Below, in pieces: positions 21,981 through 33,482 of a DNA stretch of 64,000 nt. Both the position numbers and the translations under genes were made by a program. Origin of the DNA: Cranoglanis bouderius (lineage: Eukaryota; Chordata; Actinopteri; Siluriformes; Cranoglanididae). How positions within the stretch are numbered: position 1 is the stretch's first letter; every line of letters begins with the position of its first letter. The stretch is taken from positions 36,074,899-36,138,898 of the forward strand of contig CM042535.1 of the NCBI GenBank assembly GCA_023630585.1, in the 5' to 3' direction. The notes below the pieces were generated by a model. The model was not told where the DNA came from. It did no database searches and saw only the letters and a program-made list of their open reading frames with translations.

Positions 21981-22874
21981 TTGAGCTTGTCATCACAGCT
22001 CAAAGACATTCTTGAAAATCAAAGTTTAACTTTGTCAAGGCAGACTACAGCTGAGAAAAATGATCTAAATGACATACAGGGTGGAGCTGAATATAGAAAA
22101 TTGAGAGAAAATGGACAATTAGGTGAATGTGACATAAGCTTACTGTGGAATTGTGATGGAATTCCCATTTTCAGAAGCTCAAATTACCAGGTGTGGCCCA
22201 TTCAATGTCAGGTCATAGAACTACAGCCAAAGGACAGAAAAAACAATATCTGTGTGCCATGTATTTGCTTTGGTGAAAAGAAACCTATCATGTCTGTGCT
22301 GCTAACCCCTTTTGTGAATGAGCTGTGTTCTCTTGAGAGGGAAGGGTTAATTTGGAAAAACTCACAGAATGTAGAGTGCATTTCCAAGGTGTATGCATTA
22401 ATATGTAGCTCTGACTCAGTTGCCTGCCTACTCCTCAGAAACACAAAACAATTCAATGGACAATATGGGTGTGATTTCTGCTATCACATAGGTGGAGGTC
22501 CTTATCCATATAGAAGACCAGAACCTGTTCTCAGATCAGAAACTGAACATTATGAGCATGCTATGGCAGCTACCGTAGAACTGCCAGTCAAGGGTATTAA
22601 AGGCCCGTCAGAATTGATGCGATTACAAAAGTTTCAAATGATTAACGGTTTTGTCCCGGAATACCAGCATAGTGTTTGTCTGGGTGTCACTCGACAACTG
22701 GCAACTCTTTGGCTGGACTCTACCAATCACAACAAAGAGTGGTACATAGGAACGAAAGCAGACATAATTGACCGAGAACTGCTGGCTATAAAACCTCCTG
22801 TAGAGATAACCAGAACACCCAGGTCATTACAAGACAGGAAATATTGGAAAGCATCAGAATGGCGGTTAATTTAA
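21981..22874 (+). mobile_element. CACTA/EnSpm-like (tnp2-type) transposase fragment, 297-codon open frame
   Basis: The frame is open for 297 codons. Motifs are WNCDGIPIFRSSNYQVWPIQ, FVNELCSLEREGL, FNGQYGCDFCYH, GVTRQLATLWLDS, IKPPVEI and a closing YWKASEWR. This series matches the transposase-like core of metazoan CACTA/EnSpm (tnp2) proteins as I recall them. The frame lacks the usual N-terminal zinc-finger part and stops shortly after KASEWR, where full proteins continue. The Met at 21981 follows a truncated Tc1 end and is unlikely to be the native start. It is the only long intact transposase frame here. Confidence 0.6.
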
Positions 22875-23150
22875 ATTAAATTGTATTATCTGCAAGTACA
22901 CTTTTTAAAAAGTATACTTTTAAGATTTGAAGTACACAAAAGTACCATTTTAATGCAATTAAGCACACTTCTTTTTCATAAGGGTCCCTGAGACGATATG
23001 AGGAAGAAACCTTGAGAGGAACCAGACTCAAAAGGGAACCCTTCCTCATCTGGGTAACACCGGATAGTGCAATTATAAACAAATAAATCCCTTCTATAAA
23101 TGTGCTAATACTACATGGTCAAATAGCAGTTGTGTAGCAGGAAAATTCAT
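22875..23150. repeat. Dispersed repeat fragment
   Basis: GAGGAAGAAACCTTGAGAGG and ACCAGACTCAAAAGGGAACC (about 22997-23042) are words I associate with a dispersed repeat common in catfish genomes. No coding content. Confidence 0.4.
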
Positions 23151-23154
23151 TACA

Positions 23155-24184
23155 GTTTTTACACAGAGCATCACCGAGCCACCACCATGCTTGACTGTGG
23201 ACAGAGTGTTCTATTCAGTGTATCCTTCATTCTTCATCCTCCAGACATACCGCTGATCCATCATGCCGTTCCACAGAACAGAATCCCAAAACCTCTGTGG
23301 CTAATTTATATGATTTTGAGCATATTTGAGACAACTTTTCTTGTGCTTTTCTTGTGCTTTTGTTCTTTTTAGTGGTGTATGCCTTCTGGCATGGAAACCT
23401 TCTGTATTTATTTATTTACACGCCTTACTGTGCTCACTGAAACCTCAGTGCCTGTTGCCACCAAGTCTTGCTGCAGGTCTTTTGCAGTCACTCAAGCGTT
23501 TTTCACAACCCGCCTTCTCAGAAATCTGGTTGCAGCCATTGATAGCTTCCTTTCTCTGCCACGTCCAGGTAGTGTAATCACTGTTCCCTTAACTTTGAAC
23601 CTGCAAACTATGCTTCCAATAGTGTCTCTAGGAACATTCAGTGCCTTTGCTATCTTTTTATATACTGTTCCTTGTTTGTGAAGGGTGATGATCTCTTCTC
23701 TTAACTTTCTGGACAATTCTTTTGACTTATTTCTAACATGCAGTCAAACATGACTCTCAAAAAAACCCCTAGCCAGTTCAGGTATTTCATGTGTTTCAGC
23801 TCAAGCACACCTGGTGCAACTAATGAAGCACTTGATTAGTTGCATCAAGTGTGCTTGAGACAACACCTGTTTTGCATATTTGTGCTGTTGTGAGGGATTC
23901 TATTCAGGGGGTTGAGTAATTTTGAGACTGGAGAAGTCATTATAAGTTGCATTTTCAGTTGAATTTGGGGAAACCACTTGAAGCATTCGTTGTGTTGAAC
24001 TATTTCAATTGCTTTTGTTTGATTTGTTCATTGCAAACAGCTTTTTAGATTTTTTGGCTTGAAAAGCGTGCTTGTGATATCTTTCTTTAAAATAAATGCC
24101 ACTTGGTTTGACGTTTTTAATGCAGTGAAATTCATATATTTGTAAGTGTGACTTAAGTGTCCAAATACTTTTTAGGGCCATGTT
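23155..24184 (-). mobile_element. Tc1-like element, internally deleted, third family
   Basis: The right end (AAGTGTCCAAATACTTTTTA then GGGCCA) is a Tc1-type terminus. The minus-strand frame 23492-23716 (MSRKLREEIITLHKQGTVYK) is the helix-turn-helix N-terminus. At about 23165-23206 the minus strand reads NTLSTVKHGGGSVM from the catalytic domain. The sequence between is broken, and the C-terminal part and the other end are missing. Confidence 0.75.
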
Positions 24185-24817
24185 ACGTCACCTTAATACT
24201 CCATGCTCTACCATCCCCTTTTTACTGCCTTAACCAACTCACATTCAAGTACAGTTGCAAGAACAAGTGGCTGCTTTGATGCCTCGGGATGTGGACAGAC
24301 TGCAATCATTGAGGGAATGATGAATTTAAAATTGCATCAAGAACTTTTATAGGAGAAAGTGAGGGTAGTGCTTCATCACCTTAATGACAAAACACAAGTA
24401 GACGAACAATTGAATGTTTTTTAAAAAAAATGTGCAAGTCCTATCAGCATCTAAAGGAAACATTTGGTGGAGGTTGTTACTGCTGAAAGAGGTGCTACTA
24501 AAAATGAATGCAGAAATCCAGGTGATTCTAAAGGTTTCAAAACATTTTGCAAATATATGTCCCCTTGGCTATTTATGTTAATGGACAGGTGAAGGCTTAC
24601 CCAATAGAGTGACCAGTGAGTTATGCTACATAGGCTGGAGTATGTGGACAGTTCTTTTAGTTTATTATACAGTGACATATTAGGGAATCATGTGTGTAAC
24701 AATTTAAAGTCGGGCAAGGAGGAGGCGGGAACCGGCTGAACATAAACGTAAAGCTTAATACCAAACGAAACTGAAAGAAAGCATAAAACACACAAACTGA
24801 ACACAAAATGCATGTGC

Positions 24818-24852
<35 letters not shown>

Positions 24853-25690
24853 GCTTCCAGCCTCTCCTTTATCTCTCTCTCCCACTGATTAGACAGATCA
24901 GTGCCAGGTGTGCGTCCTCACAGCCTGGCCACGCCCTCCTCCTCGCCACACTCCTCCGCCGCCACAATGTGTTTCTGACCTTGCTGCAACAATATGGTGA
25001 AGGCCCACAAAGTTTCACTGATGTACTGTATATCTGTCTGTAAATAAATAGGACCAAACAGCGGTGTCTTTCTGTGAAAATGTCTTACTGACTTTGCATA
25101 TGGAAAGTTTCATTGATGTATATCTGTCTGTAAATAAAGGCAGATACGACAGTGAAAATAGCTAAATAAGTTTTATAAACCTATTTAAGTACTACCCACA
25201 CTCCACCACAGCTCACACAGAACATCAGAGCCCACACAGACTCTGAAGTTTAGACCAGTTCCACATTATATTTGGGTGTTAAATATTTGTGTAAGGAGAT
25301 TGGGGTATCGGTGTAAATGATTTCCAGTTTATGTACAAAATTTCCCTCATCAAATGTCAATTTTAGACATTGTTTGCATTGTGAGGCTGATTATTGTTGA
25401 GTAATGATAAGTTTTTGTTAGGATGTGGGCGGGGTCATGGGGTTGGAATTTGGCTTGTAACCATGTTTGTGTAATTCTTTATGTAAATCATCTTTTAAAA
25501 AAAAAAAAAAAAAAAAACTGAGACCATTTTGTCCATGGTCTCCGACAAATAAACTTTAAACAATATAAATATGTCAATTTCTACAAATAAAAAGGTTTCA
25601 GAAAACCATGGGATGACACTGTATATTTGTTAGACATGAATAAGCAGTGATTTTCATTTTTAACAGAGACTGTTTTCAATGTTTTTTCAG
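24185..25690. other. Intergenic stretch, no gene recognised
   Basis: A (CT)n tract lies at 24819-24849, flanked by sequence with LTR-like wording (24700-24960). An A run lies at 25499-25517. A tandem pair of TATCTGTCTGTAAATAAA words occurs near 25030 and 25121. No coding exon is supported. Confidence 0.45.
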
Positions 25691-25783
25691 TGTTCCAAAG
25701 CTTCAGATCTTCCGAAAGGAAACTTGAAAACTTGAAGACCTCGTCTGCCCGTCACACTTTGACAACGCTAAAGTACAACTACG
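25691..25783 (+). CDS. Possible orphan phase 1-1 exon
   Basis: A 93-bp open stretch lies between a good acceptor (TTTTTTCAG) and a good donor (GTACGT). In the phase used by the stalk exons it reads VFQSFRSSERKLENLKTSSA and eleven further codons without a stop, rich in Lys, Ser and Leu. Its symmetrical phase would let it splice into a receptor stalk. No neighbouring + strand receptor exon is seen, so it may be chance or a relic. Confidence 0.25.
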
Positions 25784-27294
25784 GTACGTAGGTTACACAT
25801 TTTTAATATAATTTAATAATCTGTGCTCATATTACAATTGGTGACGATCATTATTATTATGTGACCCCCCTTCCCAAGACCTCAGAGAAATTCAGCATAA
25901 CAATATTTTACACTTGTGTCAGTGTCCAAATACTTATGGACCTGACTGTGTCTGCACCTTAAATATAACTAACTAGAAGTACATATTATACTGAAAAAGA
26001 TAGACAGTAACCGCTTCCCTGCGTCTCGACACGTCTCAGTCGTGGATGTAATATTTCCTGTTCATGCATCGTGTTCAGCTGGTGATGGTGAAACACGTCA
26101 CTCTGTGCGACAAGGTTTTGAGATTCTGAACAGGTTTTATGACAGAAACCGATTTACATAAAATGATTAAAATTTAAATAGATAGAATACAGCTGAAAAG
26201 GAATCTAAGGAAACAAGGATTACTCCCAAACTCAAACTGACAAACTTCTTGCCCCCCCGCCCCCCAGACTAGTTGGTATTATACTGATATACTGATACCT
26301 ACATTATCACAAACACACGATATGAATAAACAATAACATTTTACATTAAGCTCAGCCCATATTATAGGCTTTTTTTTGTATTTTTGATTTTCCAACAAAC
26401 TTGTGTTCAAATAACACATTTTGTTGTGAATAATGACAGTGTGATCTCTTTTCGGAGCACAAAGTGTTATTATTAGCTATGTTAATGACACATTTGTTAT
26501 CATTGTTGTTATTATGTGCCTCATGAAGTAAAGTCAGGATGTAATGATACATTTGCTAGTTATCACTTCATATAATCAGTCATTAGCTAATGCATCTATA
26601 TACAGTATATTATGTAATTTATCTACATTCAGCACAACTTAATAATTATGCGTGTCCCCAAGTCATGATGTAAGTATATGTGTACAAGTTATCTGTTCAA
26701 ATATTTCTATATCATTAATTTGCAGCGTACACAATTCTATCCTTTACACAAAGGGAAAAGTTGCTCAGCCTCTTAGCCTCAGTTGAACTGTGGTAAAGTA
26801 GCTAACTTACTCATTTCACTAAACACTTACTCAATTACACTTTTGCCTTGTCACATTAGTTTCTTAAATGTCTCCTGATCCAAACATAAATCGTGTACTT
26901 TACTTTACTTTACTTTACTCTTCTTCTGTGTACTCTGCCTTAAACATTCAGTTGTAAACTGCTGATTAAAAAAAAAAAAAAAAGTCAAAGATTTTCATGA
27001 ATAAATCATTTATTATACTGGAGTAACTCATGCTCTCAACCTCAGCACAAATTACAGCTCACATTTCAATGAGAGTTTCAGCTTCCTAGCAGTGGCTTAA
27101 GGTACCGTTTCAGCATTTCGTAATGAGGCAGCTAGTGAAAAAAATTTCAAACAACGCCTTCCCCCAAAAGGTGGTGGTATTCCTTCAACATTTACTTTCA
27201 CTTCTTAGATGCATTATTTTTTAAAATGATTTATAATTATTTTATATTATTATTATTACTCACATGCACACACATTGCTTTCAGAAAGGCATGG

Positions 27295-27363
<69 letters not shown>

Positions 27364-27379
27364 TATCACTTAGCACAGG
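25784..27379. other. Intergenic stretch, partly in the inverted duplication
   Basis: From about 26190 it is shared with the right end of the window (to 64000). Contents are a C run at 26251-26266, a (TTTAC)n run near 26898-26918 and a (ATT)n microsatellite at 27298-27364. No gene is seen. Confidence 0.5.
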
Positions 27380-27640
27380 GTCGCAGGGAGCCTTGAGCCT
27401 TTCCCAGGGAAATTGGGGAACAAGGTGTGGGACACACTGATCGGGCTGCCAACCCATCACAGAGCACAATCACACAGTACAGACAATTTGGAAATGCCAA
27501 TCAGCCTACAATGCGTGTTTTTGGACTGGGGGAGGAAACCCCCGGAGCACGGGGAGAACATGCAAACTCCGTGCACACAGGGCGGAGGCAGGATTCGAAA
27601 CCCCAAACCCAGAGTGCTAACCACTGAGCCACCGTGAAAC
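27380..27640 (-). mobile_element. tRNA-derived SINE with widespread fish core
   Basis: On the minus strand a tRNA-like head (GGTGGCTCAGTGGTTAGCAC, then GGTTTCGAATCC) leads into the core TTTGCATGTTCTCCCCGTG, common in fish repeats. It lies just downstream of the receptor F polyadenylation signal. Copy 2 is at 62575-62840. Confidence 0.75.
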
Positions 27641-27683
27641 ATGAAACTCCACTTTCTTTCTGTTACACACTTTCATGCTAAGT

Positions 27684-27689
27684 TTTATT
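27684..27689 (-). terminator. Polyadenylation signal of receptor F
   Basis: AATAAA on the minus strand, about 56 bp after the receptor F stop; conserved in F2 at 62524-62529. Confidence 0.55.
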
Positions 27690-27744
27690 ATCATTATCAT
27701 TTTAAGATGAAACATTTCAATTTCAGCCGTTGACCTCCATGTGT

Positions 27745-28149
27745 TCAGTTAAATATTTTCTTCTCACAAATCCCAACTGCAGGGTGTTCACAGTTATAAT
27801 CATTCCAGGTCGACATGTTAGATTTAGCCTTTCTAAAGCCTGTTACAGCACAGTCCTCTCCGCCTCCAATATCATTGGGTTCTCCGACCCACCAGAACCT
27901 GAAAACACAGAGAGAGACAGAATATCTGTTATTTCAAACCTAAAGCTTCAGACTGAGAGAAAAACTGCATCATGAGTAAATTTCAGTTCAGTGATGTCTT
28001 ACTCAGTGGTCAGTGGTTTACCGTCCACCCATTTAAATTTCCCCTCTGTGTCTCTGTCAGTCAGACCAATCCAAGCTTCAGTACTGCCAAAATATTTACT
28101 GATGAACTCCTGTAATTGTAACAGCACAATATGAATATAGATACTCATT

Positions 28150-28213
<64 letters not shown>

Positions 28214-29141
28214 TGTTCCTCTCTGCTGTTTATGATCACCAGGTCTGCTCCTCTAGCAGTGCAGTAGTTTCTGCTCTCAGTCCAGCTCTTCTTTTCATTA
28301 TAAATGCAGTAAACGCTCGAGTTGAAAAATCTGCATCCTTGAATAGAGTATTTGTAAATAGTGTAAATATTGATTCACTGATATAAATGTCTTTTGATAG
28401 CATGATATATTCATTATAGTTGATTTGATTTCCATATGAACACTTGGTTTCATGACAGCACTACCATTAAGTCATGTCACTTAATTAATTTTAAGGAATT
28501 AATTCAAACATTAGAAATATAGATTTTTGATTTTTATTAAGTACACTAATGTATACATGTTTAGTTAAATGAAGCTTCATTTGCATAAATAAATATACAG
28601 TATATATTTAAATCCACTCCAAAAATACTTATATGTAAATAGTACTTGATAATAATGTAAGTAATACTTAATAATAATATCAGCAATTATAATATTATTG
28701 TTAATGACTGTGATTGTTAGTGAAATATAATTTCATTCATTAAAAATAGTTTTTAGCATTTCACATGAATACCATTATTAAGTAAAATTCATCTACCATG
28801 TTTTAAAAGCACGTCCTGCAGTACTGATTTCTCCTGCTGTAACTGGTCTCTCTGAAACAGTAAATGGTCTTTCTGAAATTTGAACTGGTTTCTCTCATTT
28901 CTCATGTTGTTGTAACTGGCCTGTAACTGGTTTCTCTCTATGTTCAGGTTGTTGTAACTGGTCTGTAACCGGTCTTTTTCTGTAGTCAGGTTGTTGTAAC
29001 TGGTCTGTAACTGGTTGTTTTCTGTAGTCAGGTTGTTGTATTTGATCCACAGCACTGTGACGGCAGTCAGCAGGAGAACACACAGCAGCAGCACACACAC
29101 TGCAGTCGCTCTGTAACACCTGCTCCATGCAGTGTTGAGTC
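27745..29141 (-). CDS. Receptor F: C-type lectin-like receptor, membrane to CTLD exons
   Basis: Four minus-strand exons splice in phase: 29141-28797 (membrane plus stalk), 28337-28213, 28109-28003, 27898-27745 (stop). The first reads GLNTAWSRCYRATAVC into a membrane segment (VLLLCVLLLTAVTVLWI), then about six 14-residue stalk units that grow irregular toward the end. The CTLD shows CRFFNSS, SRNYC, WIGL, FKWVDG, EPN, WND and GICEK. EPN with WND predicts calcium-dependent mannose-type sugar binding. A first coding exon is required; the best candidate is 42221-42353. The intron after the first CTLD exon begins in a GA repeat. F2 at 61485-62468 is its near-copy, with a shorter stalk and a changed binding face. 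Confidence 0.87.
28152..28212. repeat. (CT)n tract at the splice donor of receptor F CTLD exon 1
   Basis: On the coding (minus) strand this is a GA run that begins with the donor GTGAGA, as in receptors C and F2. Confidence 0.95.
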
Positions 29142-30069
29142 CTGAGGGGAGGAATGGACACAGATGTATATTTATTAGTTGTATATTTGTACAGATGTAT
29201 ATTTATTATATCTAAATCCAGAATTGTGCACATCATTATTCAAGCTTCAGACTTGTACACTTGCAGATTGTGCCCAACTCCTACAGGCCAGAGTTTGCCG
29301 AAATCAGAGGCGGTCTCAATTATACACAATTTTGACATTTGGAATTTTAAAAGTCGACTTTACGTTTACATTCACAGCGTTCGGCAGACGAGCTTATCCA
29401 GAGAGACTTATAGAACTGCTTTGTATTCTCCATCAAATGCGTACAGTTCACTCAGGTAACTTTAATATACTGAATTTGTCACAGAGAAAAACCTGCTAAT
29501 GAAACTATGAGACTTGTCTTTCTCTTCCTCATTCCCCTCGTCTTCCTCTTATTATTAGTAAATGAATTAGTACTTCTACATGGTACTTCATGTTTTTCTT
29601 TTTTGTTAATATATGTGGTGTGTAATAACTTTTTTTTTTTGTTGTTACAAGTTGTTAAGTTAAACCTTTCATACTGCACTGTGGAAAGGTATTATGAATA
29701 ACATGCATTGTTAAACTGCAGTGGAGTTTTATTCCATCTGGGGTGAATTCTCCTGACTTGCTCCCAAGTGTTGTGTGTAAAATGAATAAATGAATGAATG
29801 AATGAATATATATGTTAATGAATATTGTGGAATATCCATGAGACAGGTTAGTTTCTGTTATCACTTACATTATAGAAGCAGTAAACAGACGGATTGTTTG
29901 CTATACAAGTCCCTGCGTTGTTACATCAGCAAGGCAAAGGTATTAAAACGAGCTTGTTAAATTAATCCAGAGATTTGCCTTGTAGCCAGAGCTATGGTCA
30001 GAGCTGCTGTTATAGAAAACAAGAATGTTTTCTATAGAAAAAAGAAAACAGAAAAAAGAAAAACCTCTT
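29142..30069. other. Upstream side of receptor F, repeat fragments
   Basis: A SINE tail fragment lies at about 29358-29430. A fragment at about 29705-29775 matches the SINE-like piece in receptor C intron 1, and a (GAAT)n run follows near 29780. No cytoplasmic exon for receptor F is found here. Confidence 0.5.
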
Positions 30070-31100
30070 CCATGGCAAACCGACATTCTCAATGGCATTA
30101 CACAGCCGGTGAAATATCTCCTGAGCAGTGGTCTGGCCATGCATTGGAATTACTGTGAGCAACTCCTCCATAACTTCAAAATTGTCATCAACACCACGGA
30201 CATATATTGCGAGCTGGGCAGTGTCGGTGATGTCTGTAGTCTCATCAAGAGCGACTGAGTATCCACTGAAGCATTTTGCTTTCTCACACAGTTGATCATA
30301 AATGTCACTTGACAGGTCAGAAATGCGCTCTGCCACGGTGTTGGCAGAAAGGCTGATGTTGCTAAACTGATCTTTCTTTTCTGGACAGACAATACTTGCA
30401 GCCTTTAATATGCACTTTTTGACAAATTCACCTTCTGTGAATGGCTTTCCTGCTTTAGCTATCATCTCACTGACCACGTAGCTAGCTCGACTGCTGCATT
30501 ATTCTCTTTGGTTGCTTTCTTAAAGAAATCTTGTTGCCTCAGTAGACATGTTTTAAGATTGGCAATCCGGTTGGCTCTCTCATCTCCCTGGTATTTTGCA
30601 TACTCCTCAGCATGTCTAGTTGTGTAATGACGTTTCAAATTGTATTCCTTGTGCACCGCAACTTTCTCTGTGCAAATAAGACACGTCGGGGTGCCCCTGT
30701 GCTCAACAAAGAAATATTGCATTTCCCACTTTTCCTGAAATTGTCTGTGCTCATCACCAACCTTTCTCTTCACTGCAGGCTTTGAAAAAGACATGTTTGG
30801 GGCTGTGTAATATATATAATCCCACACGGTGTCACTGTCGCGTTGAAGTTTCAGTTTCAGTTTCAGTTTCAGTGTTTAGTCGACGCACGGAGAACGTAAT
30901 TTCCGCAATGTTCCGAGAGCCATATACCCCACCGTGATTGGTTGGTTCCTTCAGCTCCGCACACAACACTGTAAAGTGCCATTCATATCAAACGCGCGAG
31001 CCGCACCAACATTAAATTTTATTATTAAGGCGAGGGCCGCAAACTATCGTCCCACGGGCCGCAGTTGGCCCACGGGCCGCGAGCTTGAGACCCCTGTACT
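30070..31100 (-). mobile_element. hAT-type transposon fragment
   Basis: The 5' end, on the minus strand, begins CAGGGGTCTCAAGCTCGCGG, a hAT-type terminus. Inside are a BED-finger frame (30462-30790: CLIC and HYTTRH metal ligands) and a transposase frame (30010-30477: KPFTEGEFVKKC, ALDETTDITD with the first catalytic Asp). The two are out of frame with each other near 30475. The sequence is cut off before the C-terminal dimerisation region. The type resembles the hAT-derived part of GTF2IRD2. The same fragment is at 59545-60590. Confidence 0.8.
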
Positions 31101-31109
31101 AGAGGAATA

Positions 31110-32612
31110 CAGGTGCATCTCAATAAATTAGAATGTCGTGGAAAAGTTCATTTATTTCAGTAATTCAACTCAAATTGTGAAACTCGTGTATTAAATAAAT
31201 TCAATGGATACAGACTGAAGTAGTTTAAGTCTTTGGTTCTTTTAATTCTGATGATTTTGGCTCACATTTAACAAAAACCCACCAATTCACTATCTCAACA
31301 AATTAGAATATGGTGACATGCCAATCAGCTAATCAACTCAAAACACCTGCAAAGGTTTCCTGAGCCTTCGAAATGGTCTCTCAGTTTGGTTCACTAGGTA
31401 AGCCACAAACATTCACTGCCAAAGAAGCTGGCTGTTCACAGAGTGCTGTATCCAAGCATGTTAACAGAAAGTTGAGTGGAAGGAAAAAGTGTGGAAGAAA
31501 AAGATGCACAACCAACCGAGAGAACCGCAGCCTTATGAGGATTGTCAAGCAAAATCGATTCAAGAATTTGAGTGAACTTCACAAGAATGGACTGAGGCTG
31601 GGGTCAAGGCATCAAGAGCCACCACACACAGACGTGTCAAGGAATTTGGCTACAGTTGTCGTATTCCTCTTGTTAAGCCACTCCTGAACCACAGACAACA
31701 TCAGAGGCGTCTTACCTGGGCTAAGGAGAAGAAGAACTGGACTGTTGCCCAGTGGTCCAAAGTCCTCTTTTCAGATAAGAGCAAGTTTTGTATTTCATTT
31801 GGAAACCAAGGTCCTAGAGTCTGGAGGAAAGGTGGAGAAGCTCATAGCCCAAGTTGCTTGAAGTCCAGTGTTAAGTTTCCACAGTCTGTGATGATTTGGG
31901 GTGCAATGTCATCTGCTGGTGTTGGTCCATTGTGTTTTTTGAAAACCAAAGTCACTGCACCCGTTTACCAAGAAATTTTGGAGCACTTCATGCTTCCTTC
32001 TGCTGACCAGCTTTTTGAAGATGCTGATTTCATTTTCCAGCAGGATTTGGCACCTGCCCACACTGCCAAAAGCACCAAAAGTTGGTTAAATGCCCATGGT
32101 CTTGGTGTGCTTGACTGGCCAGCAAACTCACCACACCTGAACCCCATAGAGAATCTATGGGGTATTGTCAAGAGGAAAATGAGAAACAAGAGACCAAAAA
32201 ATGCAGATGAGCTGAAGGCCACTGTCAAAGAAACCTGGGCTTCCATACCACCTCAGCAGTGCCACAAACTGATCACCTCCATGCCACACCGAATTGAAGC
32301 AGTAATTAAAGCGAAAGGAGCCCCTACCAAGTATTGAGTACATGTACAGTAAATGAACATACTTTCCAGAAGGCCAACAATTCACGAAAAATGTTTTTTT
32401 TATTGGTCTTATGAAGTATTCTAATTTGTTAAGATAGTGAATTGGTGGGTTTTTGTTAAATGTGAGCCAAAATCATCAGAATTAAAAGAACCAAAGACTT
32501 AAACTACTTCAGTCTGTGTGCATTGAATTTATTTAATACACGAGTTTCACAATTTGAGTTGAATTACTGAAATAAAGGAACTTCTCCATTCTAATTTATT
32601 GAGATGCACCTG
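31110..32612 (+). mobile_element. Tc1-like transposon, complete ends, fourth family
   Basis: Flanked by TA, with inverted ends CAGGTGCATCTCAATAAATT and its complement. Inner repeats occur near 31295 and 32430. Length is 1.5 kb. It lies next to the hAT terminus. Copy 2 is at 58023-59532 in the other orientation. Confidence 0.93.
31373..32337 (+). pseudogene. Tc1-like transposase with frameshift
   Basis: Start MVSQFGSLGKPQTFTAKEAG leads through the helix-turn-helix (SQSAVSKHVNRKL). A frameshift near 31600 moves the reading frame. It resumes as WAKEKKNWTVAQWSKVLFSD with the first Asp, then FQQDLAPAHTAKSTKSW and SPHLNPIENLW, giving the DD34E triad, and ends at 32337. It is inactive as encoded unless the shift is a sequencing error; copy 2 shares the break. 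Confidence 0.87.
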
Positions 32613-33477
32613 TATATCAAAACAAGCAAAAAAAAAAAAAAAAAACGCCAAAAACACAACACAAATGCTAATTGCTGCTGCTGCTATTCATTTCATGTGA
32701 CAGAAATGTTTTATAAGTGCAGTAAATTAATGTCAGTATGATGGTTACTATCACTAGACTGTCCCAATGTTACTTGATTTTATTTTTTGTACTTATATTT
32801 ATATATTTATGCTACATTACTATATGCTAGCTAAGCTAGTCTTGCTAACCATGGGAAGACAAAGCTAATGCTCAGGTTTTTAAAAAAATGTTGATGGGGT
32901 TGTGCCTGGTTTGTGTTTATCTGCGATACGGTAACAATTTTCCATAGAAGATGTAAAAGCACCTTGTGAATCTAAATGCCTCATTACCACAAGTCGACAG
33001 ACGCATTTCAAATGTGGTCAAACTAAGCTATCAATTCATTTATTTCAGGTCAATTTATATTTGTAGCATATTATTCAATAAACAAGACAATACAGCTGTT
33101 CAGACCTTTAATGAATCAGCAGAGGATAAAAGTGACTTGGATAAAAAGTCTGTGCCAGCATGAGGAAAAAAACATGATAACCAAAAAATCATTATTTATG
33201 ATCAGTGTTGAGGAGTATCTAGCTACATGTAGAGACACAACTATAGGGGTGTAAACCTCAGGCTTCCACATGAGGGGTCCAGAGAGCAGAAGGGTATAAA
33301 CAGTCCCATTTCCCCTACACTGCTGTCTTAGAGGCATCTTCAGTTTGGCAAAAACATTTAGCTGGACCCCTACTATAGTGGAGTGTGGAGCTGATTTCTT
33401 CCTCATGCTCTTATTTCCTATTATATAATCCTGTATAGCAATGTGATTTGCAAAAAGAGGAGCATTTATAAAGGACA
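32613..33477. other. Intergenic stretch, no gene recognised
   Basis: Poly-A run at 32628-32645, then AT-rich unidentified sequence. A minus-strand open frame (33116-33478) has no recognisable motif and is not supported. The stretch is shared with 57150-58020. Confidence 0.5.
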
Positions 33478-33482
33478 CTAGT

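Noticed and set aside
33116..33478. 120-codon minus-strand frame, also present at 57150-57512
   Set aside because: Present in both copies only because of the duplication; no recognisable family and it abuts the LTR target site.
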